DNA of 64,000 nt, from contig JBMNGG010000011.1 in the NCBI GenBank assembly GCA_050949705.1, forward strand, positions 1 through 64,000. Direction: 5' to 3'. Both the position numbers and the translations under genes were made by a program. Shown here piece after piece: positions 17,356 to 25,212 of the stretch. The notes under the pieces were generated by a model that was given only the letters and a program-made list of their open reading frames with translations, did no database searches and was not told the DNA's origin. The DNA comes from JBMNGG01 sp050949705. Its GTDB lineage: Bacteria; Bacillota; Thermosediminibacteria; Thermosediminibacterales; Tepidanaerobacteraceae. How positions within the stretch are numbered: the first letter of the stretch is position 1; every line of letters begins with the position of its first letter.

Positions 17356-17600
17356 TCAGGGCATAATCTCAGCTAATAGTGGCGAGAAAGTTTTGCGATT
17401 TAATTCGGTTATCTTGTTGAATTCCGACAAGGTAATTAGACCTTTCTCAAGCATAGAAGTGAGTATTTGCTGTGCTCTCACATAATCAACTTCGCGCTGC
17501 ATTTGCTCATGCGGAGTAGCGTTCACTTCACCATCGATTTTCAGCCCTTCGCCAATAGGCAACGCATTAACTCAAGTTTCTGTTCATTGAACACGAGAAA
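17356..17600 (-). pseudogene. SHOCT-like small protein, copy in inverted module
   Basis: The reverse frame from 17562 encodes PHEQMQREVDYVRAQQIL and SMLEKGLITLSEFNKITELN in one frame, ending IMP at 17356. This intact C-terminal helical hairpin defines the frame lost in the forward copy at 4944-5190. Upstream sequence to about 17600 (LPIGEG preceded by a GAGGAGG site) suggests that the original start lies further up, behind another indel. Confidence 0.55.
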
Positions 17601-17651
17601 CCACCTCCTCGCTATACGGAGAAAAGTGGAGCGTTTTATACACCTATAAAT

Positions 17652-17687
17652 AAAAAAAGCCCGCAGAGTTTTTATGCTCCGCGGGCA
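17652..17687 (-). terminator. Terminator behind inverted amidase remnant
   Basis: GCCCGC (17659-17664) pairs with GCGGGC (17681-17686), with an A-run on the forward strand that becomes the T-tract for reverse transcription. It corresponds to the terminator at 4834-4866 of the forward module. Confidence 0.78.
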
Positions 17688-17699
17688 TGATAATAGTTA

Positions 17700-18185
17700 T
17701 CACGAATATTTAATGAAAGCATCCTTAAATCCTGCCGCCTTAACCTTCTTAAGCATGGCGTCAGCATTTGCTTTGACAGAGTATGCACCGACTTGAACTC
17801 GGTACAGTTTCTTTAGATCGGTGGTGGTAGTCACTTCTGTTACCGATAGCAACTTTTTAACTTCGGCACGGAAAGTATCCATTGACTTCCCGTGTTTAGG
17901 AAACCAGTGCCCGGGGTCGGCATGGTTACTGGCGATACCACGCTTATGCCCTTCGTAATGCCCAATGATCACGCCATCTGCCATTGGGTCGAGCTTGTAC
18001 TCTTTGCAAAGATTGGCGCATAATTCAGTTGCTTCTTTATACACAGCATTGAAGTAGGCGGCATCGGTCAGTCCATCTTCACAAATTTCAAAACTGATAT
18101 GAGTATCGTTGACTGAGCCTTTTGAACCGGAGCCACCATGCCAACCTCGATGATTCCACGGGAGGGTTTGGTATGTTGCGATAGT
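17700..18185 (-). pseudogene. 5'-truncated amidase (endolysin) of the inverted module
   Basis: The reverse frame encodes IATYQTLPWNHRGWHGG, then THISFEICEDGL, ASNHADPGHWFPKHGKSM and the SPOR-like YRVQVGAYSVKANADAML, ending at 17700. It aligns throughout with residues from about 80 onward of the intact amidase at 1683-2390. At 18183-18189 the similarity stops abruptly and brxL sequence begins on the opposite strand. The catalytic first third is therefore missing and the gene cannot be functional. Confidence 0.85.
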
Positions 18186-19535
18186 ACAGGTAAGTCACAC
18201 CTTTACAAAGAAATATCGCCAAACTCCATCCTTGTATCTGGCGGGCAAACCACAGTTGCAAACCTCTTCTACAATATGTCGACCAAGCAAGTCGGCCTTG
18301 TGGGACTTTGGGATTGCGTAGCTTTTGACGAGGTGGCGGGTATTACTTTCAAGGATAAAGACGGCGTTCAAATAATGAAAGACTATATGGCTTCCGGATC
18401 GTTTGCCAGAGGCAAGGAGGAAAAGGCAGCTTCCGCTTCAATGGCTTTCGTTGGTAACATAAACCAGAGTGTGGACGTGCTGCTTAAAACCTCTCATCTT
18501 TTTGATCCGTTCCCTGAAGCAATGGCGTATGACACAGCGTTTCTTGACCGTATGCATTGTTATATCCCCGGTTGGGAGATCCCCAAATACCGTCCTGAAT
18601 CGTTTACAAACGGCTACGGATTTATAACGGACTACCTTGCCGAATTTATGCGAGAGATGAGGAAAGAGCCGTTTGGAGATGTGAGCGACAAATACTTCCG
18701 CTTCGGCAACAACCTGAATCAACGTGACGTTATTGCTGTCCGTAAAATAGTGTCAGGTTTTACTAAGCTGCTCTATCCCAATGGTGAGTTCAGTAAGGAG
18801 GACATCGAGGAAATCCTTACCTTCGCTCTTGAAATGCGTCGCCGTGTGAAAGAACAGCTTAAGAAAATAGGCGGTATGGAGTTTTATGATGTGAACTTTT
18901 CCTACATTGACAATGAGACCTTTGAGGAACACTACGTTTCTGTTCCAGAACAGGGCGGCGGCAAGATTATACCGGAAGGTCTGACTAACCCTGGAAACGT
19001 CTACACTGTTTCACAAGGTAAAAGCGGCATGATAGGAGTGTACCGTCTCGAAACGCAAATGCTACCTGGTAACGGGAAATTCGAGCGCACAGGGCTTGGC
19101 TCTGATCGGGACGTTAAAGAAGCCACGAATACGGCCTTCAATTATCTGAAAGCCAGTGGTAACCAGATCAGTGGACAAATCAGCACCACTACAAAGGACT
19201 ATATTATTAACTACCAAGACCTCAATGGCATCGGGATGACGAAGTTTCTTACCCTACCGACTGTTATTGCACTTGCGTCATGCGCATTGAATAAGCCAAC
19301 TCTTTCGAGCCTTGCTGTGTTGGGTGAGATTAGCATCAGCGGCACAATTCTCAAGGTAGAAGAACTAGCGAGTGTTTTACAAGTCTGCCTTGATGCTGGA
19401 GCTAAGAAAGTATTGATCCCGATAACATCCGCAGCTGACCTTGGAACTGTTCCATCAGACCTCATCGGCGCATTCAGCCTGATATTTTACAGTACGCCTC
19501 AGGAGGCCGTGTTTAAGGCTTTGGGTGTGGAATAA
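18186..19535 (+). pseudogene. brxL: brxL 3' fragment (Lon-like BREX ATPase), cut at Walker A
   Basis: From 18186 the frame reads TGKSHLYKEISP, the second half of a Walker A motif. It continues with a Walker B-like LWDCVAFDEVAG, FLDRMHCYIPGWEIPK (sensor region) and a C-terminal Lon-type domain, ending in AVFKALGVE, the hallmark end of BrxL. BrxL is a DNA-binding AAA+ hexamer of type I BREX phage defence, usually about 680 residues; only about 450 remain. The ATG at 18138 lies in antisense amidase sequence and is not a real start. No other BREX gene is in the window. It ends 11 bases before the pAgo start. Confidence 0.85.
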
Positions 19536-19546
19536 GGGGGGATAAT

Positions 19547-21482
19547 ATGTTAATAGATTTGAATTTTTTTGCCGTTAGAAACTTCAGATTTTACTATCCC
19601 TGTGTTTAGAAGTAAGTTCAACGGAGAGCCTAAACAAGATGGCTACTTTGCCGCTCAACTTCCAACGGCACTAACGGGAGGTCGCGATTCAGAATATGCT
19701 TATTATCGAGTTGGACTCTCAAGTTATGATGGAGCAACTCCATATACATTTCATGCTAATGAGAACCCTCAACTGATGACTTCGATAATGTGGTATTTTC
19801 TAAAACAATGGGCAGAACGACTGGTGGCCGAAAACTGCATTCAAGCGGACATTATAGACCGATACGAGAAATTTATCTCGTTTATTGTTGAGGACTTGCA
19901 GAAAGGTCAGCGTGTGGTTAAGGTTTATCCCTACTATTTAAGTGCAACTGAGCAATATGGGATATTATTAGAGTTCGCTTTCAGAAAAAAACCTGGAGTC
20001 CCATTTGGTCGAGAAGTTCAGCAACTCAGTTACAGCCTTGACAGGTCTGGCAAGTCGAATGTCAATTCATATCTTGACAGGTTAAATTACATTCAAAACT
20101 TCATAAATACAAATTTGTCAAAATATGGTCCTTTATCGATTTGCGGATGTGAATATAGATTCTCACCAAATTTAACTCGACTTCATGGTCACGAATTGAA
20201 CACACGAACATACATATTTGGTGACGGATATGAGGATTACGACAAAATCAAGGGTATAAAAACACGCCCATTCGCCGCACCTCCAAAATCACCGCTCTTT
20301 GTATTTGTATTTAAGGAATCCGAGCGTAATTCCGGTAATGAACTATTTAGAGCTTTGATAGGTAAAGGATATCCGTCTACATTTTCAGGCATGAAAGCGT
20401 GGTTTGATTGTGATATCAATACCAATAATGTAACAAGTATAACAATAGATTTTGATTTAAATAGAAACGCGGTTTCTTCTTTATCCACCCAACTCGAAAA
20501 TATAATCGCTAAAAATCCTGACAAGCAGTTAATCGGTTTGTTCATTGATTCATATTCACATTATGATGAGCGGTCTGAGAACTACACTAAAGCGAAGCAG
20601 GCTTTTTTTTCAGCAGGCATTCCATTACAGGTTGTCCGTAACGACAGAATAATACAATCTGATGGCTTAAAATGGGCTATTTCGGGCATTGGGCTGCAAG
20701 TGTTTTCTAAATTGGGCGGCATTCCGTGGAAAGTTAAACCAAGCACCAACAATTGCTTGATTTTTGGTATTGGAAAAGCTCATGATTTGCAAAGACAAAA
20801 CGGACGGACGACTGTTAGAAAATATTTTGCTTATTCTGTTTGCTTTGATTCAACCGGCGTTTACCGTTCTTTGGGTGTATTATGTGACACATCGAATCGG
20901 GAACAGTACTATGCTGACTTAGAGCGAAATATAATTGCTCAAATCGAGGAGCGTATTAATGCAGGACAAACCGTAACTGACTGTGTTATCCATACACCAT
21001 TTCGCATGCGTAATGATGAAATGAAAACAATAAAAGAAAGCATAGATAAACTACACAAGTCTCACGGTGATATTACTTTTACGGTAATGAGAATTAATAC
21101 TCGTAATCGCTTTTTCGGCTTTGCCGACAATAATATCAAGATTCCATACGAGTCAACTTATGTTCAACTATCTGCAAAAGAATATCTTGTTTGGTTTGAA
21201 GGTTTAAAACGCGGTAGAGAATATATTAACAAGCGTATTGCAAATCCAACATATATTGATTTTTGGTATGGGTGGGGTGACCAAACAAGGGTTGTTAAAT
21301 TACTGCAAGATGCCGTAAACCTAGCCGGGGCGAGTTGGCGCGGTTTTAATGCAAAGCTTGAGCCAATTTCTATTTTTTATCCTCAGCTTATTGCGGGGTT
21401 TATCCGCGACTTTCGACGGATTGGTAGTGAAGAAGACATAGGCCAGACACTGGCACGGTTTAATACGCCGTGGTTTTTATAG
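19547..21482 (+). CDS. Long prokaryotic Argonaute (long-B-like, inactive PIWI), frameshift in T7 tract at start
   Basis: About 644 residues. The ATG at 19547 has an ideal GGGGGG site but leaves frame at seven T (19564-19570); six T give NFLPLETSDFTIPVF and join the long ORF. A TTG at 19569 in that ORF lacks a close ribosome site. Coordinates count residues from the TTG. The N/PAZ*-like region covers about 1-290. The MID shows YTKAKQAFFSAGIPLQVV near 350. PIWI shows GLQVFSKLGGIPW near 374, LIFGIGKAHD near 395, VIHTPFRMRNDE near 475 and LEPISIFYPQLIAGF near 597. The first catalytic Asp (usually GID) is Gly and the second DG position is PF, so slicing is not expected. A SIR2 gene follows, as in long-B pAgo/SIR2 abortive-infection systems. 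Confidence 0.75.
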
Positions 21483-21500
21483 AAGGCGAGGCGAACAAAA

Positions 21501-22550
21501 ATGGGACTTCTAAAAGCTGATTCAATAATTTTTCTTATAGGTGCAGGATGTAGCGCTGATGCAAAAATAAAGACTTCAGGACAAATGATTGACGAGATCG
21601 AAACACTCATCAAAAACGATGACGCATGGAAACCATACCGTGCACTGTATTACTATGTGAAAAGTGCCATTTTATACGCTGATGGTATACAGGAACACTT
21701 TGACAACAATATAAACATCGAGAGACTCGTTGGCGTATTGCGTGACCTCAAGAAGAAAGAGCGTAACCCCATCTATCCATTCATAGGGAGCTGGAATGAA
21801 AAGCTATTAGAACTGGGTGGTGCAGGTTTTTCGAACATTGATAAGTTAGATAAATTGTTAAGCGAGAAAATAGTGGACTTTGTAACATTACATAGTGACA
21901 CAGCCTCACGCGTTGCATATTATAAAAAATTCTATGAGTTTCAAAAGAGTATCCAGTTTGCCATCCGTGTATTTTCGCTCAATTACGACCAATGTCTTGA
22001 GAAGGCAAAACCTGCCGGTTATGAATTGGAATGTGGATTCGGTGAAGATAATGAATGGTTATCCGAGCGATTTGGAAATCCAAATCAAGTAGTTGCTGGC
22101 ATTTTTTTATACAAATTACACGGCTCTATTGATTGGGTTCGTAATCCTGAAACAGGTATATTAAAACGATATGATTCGCCGCAAAAGAACGCCGAGTTAA
22201 TATTCGGAACGGATGCGAAGTTACAATCTGTTGATCCGTTTCTTTTTAATGTATATGAACTAAGAAATTATTCTTTGCTATGCAAGATGATTATTGTAAT
22301 CGGATACAGCTTCAATGACTCGCATATTAACGGACTATTGGGACAAGCATTGCGTGCTGCAGAACGAAAACTACTTGTCGTTGATTCTCGTGATGACTAC
22401 ACGACCGAAATATTGAAAAAATTATCGCTCGACAATAGTTTTGCTGGACGTATTGAATACAGAAAAATGAGCGCTGGCGAATTTCTAAGCCACGAACTCA
22501 CAAAGGAAAAGATGGAAGCCATTGTTCCAGATGAAGATGCTATATTTTAG
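21501..22550 (+). CDS. SIR2-domain effector paired with the pAgo
   Basis: This 349-residue protein has the SIR2 NAD-binding signature IFLIGAGCSADA at residues about 10-21, FSLNYDQ near 158, the catalytic-type histidine in YKLHGSIDW near 205 and IIVIGYSFNDSHIN near 265. In pAgo systems such SIR2 proteins act as NAD(P)ases that deplete the cofactor when the Argonaute-guide complex senses invading nucleic acid, causing abortive infection. It lies 18 bases after the pAgo gene on the same strand. All key motifs look intact. No APAZ domain is visible, in keeping with a separate long pAgo rather than a SIR2-APAZ short system. Confidence 0.83.
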   Translation: MGLLKADSIIFLIGAGCSADAKIKTSGQMIDEIETLIKNDDAWKPYRALYYYVKSAILYADGIQEHFDNNINIERLVGVLRDLKKKERNPIYPFIGSWNEKLLELGGAGFSNIDKLDKLLSEKIVDFVTLHSDTASRVAYYKKFYEFQKSIQFAIRVFSLNYDQCLEKAKPAGYELECGFGEDNEWLSERFGNPNQVVAGIFLYKLHGSIDWVRNPETGILKRYDSPQKNAELIFGTDAKLQSVDPFLFNVYELRNYSLLCKMIIVIGYSFNDSHINGLLGQALRAAERKLLVVDSRDDYTTEILKKLSLDNSFAGRIEYRKMSAGEFLSHELTKEKMEAIVPDEDAIF

Positions 22551-22589
22551 TCTATAGATTTGTGACTTATTACCGCGAACGGGTAAAAA

Positions 22590-22726
22590 TAGTAGACCTG
22601 TTCCCGCGAACAGCAACTACCCCGATAAACTATGCTCGACCTGTTCCCTTGCACGGAAAATCAGCAAAACACATACCCGACATCAATCTGATGCTATCGT
22701 TCCATGTTGGGTGTGTGGTATTGATG
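22590..22726 (+). other. rlmD/rumA-like 3'-end scar B
   Basis: The block reads VDLFPRTATT..., a second RPVPLHG-like partial repeat, then FHVGCVVLM at 22700-22726. HVxCVVLM after VDLFPRT is the RlmD/TrmA C-terminal signature, with residues inserted between. It shares the short string GACATCAATC followed by TCGTT with scars A and C. It lies between the SIR2 gene and a recombinase 3' remnant, as an island boundary would. Confidence 0.45.
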
Positions 22727-22761
22727 TGTGCGTCCGAAATGGACAATCCACCCTCCTCTAG

Positions 22762-22862
22762 GAGTATTATGAGCAACTAGTAAGAAGGCTTATAGAGAAA
22801 TAACGGTCTATGATGATAAACTAACTATTGAATATAAATTTGGTGTAGAAGTAGATGTATAA
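22762..22862 (+). pseudogene. 3' remnant of a third large serine recombinase
   Basis: The sequence encodes EYYEQLVRRLIEK, then after a one-base deletion ITVYDDKLTIEYKFGVEVDV and a stop. This matches the last 35 residues of recombinase 3 (compare LVRMLIDKVTVYDNKLRVEF ending at 8793). It is all that remains of a third recombinase gene, in the same orientation as the first. Confidence 0.75.
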
Positions 22863-22880
22863 ACATAACCTACATGGATG

Positions 22881-22923
22881 ACCGCCATTCAGGAGATACA
22901 CTCTCTTGATTGGCGGTTTTTAT
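22881..22923 (+). terminator. Rho-independent terminator
   Basis: ACCGCCA pairs with TGGCGGT, extended by TTCAGGAGA against TCTCTTGAT, followed by TTTTATT. It lies just behind the recombinase remnant. Confidence 0.8.
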
Positions 22924-22978
22924 TGACTGGAACTGGCAAAAGGCATATAATAATATTAACAATGTTGTTAATATTATT
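22923..22978 (+). promoter_or_regulatory. Promoter with perfect 14-bp palindromic operator for DUF1413/GNAT pair
   Basis: TTGACT (22923-22928), 17-base spacer, TATAAT (22946-22951). A perfect inverted repeat, AATAATATTAACAA / TTGTTAATATTATT (22949-22978, two-base centre), starts inside the -10 and covers the expected transcription start. A bound repressor would block initiation. Confidence 0.8.
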
Positions 22979-22998
22979 ATTGATAAGGAGATGACAAC

Positions 22999-23250
22999 AT
23001 GAGTGATGTTAATGAGCTGCTAGAAGAAGCTATTAAGGAAACTGAAAACTTGAATGAAGGTGAAGCCTTTCTTGTTAAAGATCTGTTCAAGGGTTATGTA
23101 TGGAATAGAATACCTAGAAAGAATCGGCTTCTGCTTGGGACTTTATTCTTAAACTATGTAAATAAAATGGAAGGTAATATTAAGGCTATTGAAAAGACTT
23201 CATCTAATCAGCAACGGTATATAAAGGAATTTCAAAGGAGATTACAATGA
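22999..23250 (+). CDS. DUF1413-like small protein
   Basis: This 83-residue protein has the segment FLVKDLFKGYVWNRIPRKNRLLLGTLFLNYV, which matches the DUF1413 pattern (LKDLF..WNRIP...LGxLF); the last 25 residues are basic and helical. The GATAAGGAG site fits the ATG. Its stop overlaps the GNAT gene by four bases (ATGA). DUF1413 has no firm function. The pairing with an acetyltransferase behind a palindromic operator recalls antitoxin/GNAT-toxin modules, where the first small protein binds DNA and neutralises the enzyme. That role is inferred. Confidence 0.65.
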   Translation: MSDVNELLEEAIKETENLNEGEAFLVKDLFKGYVWNRIPRKNRLLLGTLFLNYVNKMEGNIKAIEKTSSNQQRYIKEFQRRLQ

Positions 23251-23669
23251 TTAGAGAGTTTGAAGAAACTGACTTAAACAGTATTATGAGATTATGGCTT
23301 GAGACTAATATTTCTGCACATGATTTTATTGATGAAAATTATTGGAGAGGAAACTATGATCAAGTAAGAAAAATGGTACTTAAAGCAACAATATATATTT
23401 ATGAAGAAAACTCTATTAAAGGATTTATAGGATTAAGTGGAAACTATATAGCTGGAATATTTGTTGAATCAAACAGTCAATCAAAAGAAATCGGAAAGGC
23501 TTTATTAGATCACATCAAGGAAAGAAATAAAGAACTATTTTTACATGTTTATAAGAAAAATAAAAGAGCTATTAAATTTTATCTGAGAGAAGGGTTTGTT
23601 ATCGATAATGAACAAAATGATAAAAATACAAATGAAATTGAACTTGTTATGAAATGGATAGATAAATAA
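23247..23669 (+). CDS. GNAT-family N-acetyltransferase
   Basis: This 140-residue GNAT fold protein has IREFEETDLNSIMRLWLETN at the N-terminus, AGIFVESNSQSKEIGKALLDHI (motif A, acetyl-CoA pyrophosphate binding, QxxxxGxA variant) near residue 75, and HVYKKNKRAIKFYLREGF (motif B) near residue 105. It resembles the YjaB-type group. The substrate is unknown. Four-base overlap with the DUF1413 gene makes them a translationally coupled pair. It could be an ordinary small-molecule acetyltransferase or a tRNA-acetylating toxin. Confidence 0.8.
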   Translation: MIREFEETDLNSIMRLWLETNISAHDFIDENYWRGNYDQVRKMVLKATIYIYEENSIKGFIGLSGNYIAGIFVESNSQSKEIGKALLDHIKERNKELFLHVYKKNKRAIKFYLREGFVIDNEQNDKNTNEIELVMKWIDK

Positions 23670-23913
23670 GGAGTTTGTTTCTACATATAAAGTCCGTTCT
23701 ATGCGGGCGGAGGATGGCAGTGAAAATTTTGCTTGATTTAAGGGCATTAGTAGATAAGTTTTTTAGAGAAGAATATTCTGTTTATGGTAGAATTTTTAAG
23801 CCAACGGGTGTAGGGAAAGACAAAGATAGCATTACATTAACAAGTAGGTATGATTCTATCTGGTAGGAAAATATTACATAATCGAGATTTGAGTAGTTAG
23901 GGGGGACTTGCAG

Positions 23914-25212
23914 ATGGCTTTGCTTCAAGATGAATTAAAAATAAGAAAGATTCATGAATTACTTCATATGAAATTGGCTTTACCACCATATCAGCGTCCG
24001 TATAGTTGGAGTGTGAAGTCTGCAAATACGCTTTTTCAAGATACTTATAATGCATACCATGAAGGTTTACAAGAATATAGAGTTGGTTCAGTAATTTTAC
24101 ATAAAGAAAACGGAAAGTATAACATTGTCGATGGCCAACAACGACTGACAACTATTTCGATTCTTCTATACTGTTTAGGCGAGAAGGATCTGGGGTTATT
24201 ACAAGAAAAATACAATCAACTGTCTAACGATGTGATTGTGACTAATTATGAAATTTTATCTAAGAGAATAAGTGAGCTACCGAAAGATGAGCAAAACAAG
24301 TACAAAAATTATTTATTCGAACGTTGTAGTGTAGTTCAAATTGTTACAGACAGCGAGCAAGAGGCTTTTCAATTCTTCGATTCACAAAATTCGCGCGGTA
24401 AGGAGTTAGCCCCACATGATTTATTAAAGTCATATCATTTACGCGAGATGAATGATGAAGAGGAAGACCAAAAAATAAGGATTATCAACCAATGGGAAAA
24501 TGTGAACCAAGATGATTTGAATGACCTATTTAAAATCTATCTTTACCCATTGACCCAATGGTATAAAGGAAAGAGTGGTTTGGGCTATTCATCTAGTAAA
24601 ATTGATGTGTTCAAAGGGATTAAAACCACAAATGTATTTAATTATGCGATTTATCATAAAGCAAGTAATCTTTTTGTAGAACAGTTTAATGCAAATGGAA
24701 GCAATGAATTACTTGCATCTAGAGCATTAAATCAATTTCAATTAACACAGCCTCTTATGGCAGGAAAGCGATTTTTTTATTACACTCTACATTATAGAAA
24801 TCTACTTGAGCAAGTACAAAGATTAGTGAGTAAAGTTCATACAAAGGAACAAGTTCCGAGTAGACGCACTGGAGATATTTACATTAAACAATTATATGAA
24901 TGTGCGCTATTATTTTTTGCTGATCGCTTTGGAATTGAAAACCTATCTAAAGCTGTGATGCAGCAATTATATACTTGGAGTTATTCTTTGCGGCTGGTTA
25001 TGGAAGCTGTCTATCTACAGACAATTAATAAATATGTGCGAGGAGAACATGAACGCGTAAACTATGGATTAGGTATGTTTTCAGAAATTAGTGAAATGAA
25101 AAACGGAGAAGAATTAAAACTCATTTCTTTAGAGCAACCTAAAATTGAGAATAAAAATAAAGAGAAGTACAGGGATGTGTATGATTTACTTTGTGAATGG
25201 AATAGGTGGTAG
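23914..25212 (+). CDS. DUF262 protein (first of tandem pair)
   Basis: 432 residues from the ATG at 23914 (GGGGGG site just upstream; a TTG at 23908 is in frame). DUF262 motifs are LPPYQRPYSWS near residue 27 and NIVDGQQRLTT near residue 71, then FFDSQNSRGKELAPHDLLK. The C-terminal half lacks a recognisable HNH. It ends exactly where the next DUF262 gene begins, so the two are co-translated and probably form a complex, as in split GmrS/GmrD or other paired DUF262 defence genes. Nucleotide hydrolysis is expected of the family; specificity unknown. Confidence 0.75.
   Translation: MALLQDELKIRKIHELLHMKLALPPYQRPYSWSVKSANTLFQDTYNAYHEGLQEYRVGSVILHKENGKYNIVDGQQRLTTISILLYCLGEKDLGLLQEKYNQLSNDVIVTNYEILSKRISELPKDEQNKYKNYLFERCSVVQIVTDSEQEAFQFFDSQNSRGKELAPHDLLKSYHLREMNDEEEDQKIRIINQWENVNQDDLNDLFKIYLYPLTQWYKGKSGLGYSSSKIDVFKGIKTTNVFNYAIYHKASNLFVEQFNANGSNELLASRALNQFQLTQPLMAGKRFFYYTLHYRNLLEQVQRLVSKVHTKEQVPSRRTGDIYIKQLYECALLFFADRFGIENLSKAVMQQLYTWSYSLRLVMEAVYLQTINKYVRGEHERVNYGLGMFSEISEMKNGEELKLISLEQPKIENKNKEKYRDVYDLLCEWNRW

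Noticed and set aside
18138..18185. ATG at 18138 as start of the BrxL-like gene
   Set aside because: This stretch is the antisense of the amidase remnant; BrxL similarity begins only at TGKSH (18186).
23675..23866. Short forward ORF between the GNAT and DUF262 genes
   Set aside because: No family, poor start context; the C-terminal text (SVYGRIFKPTGVGKD) may be debris, but nothing supports a gene.
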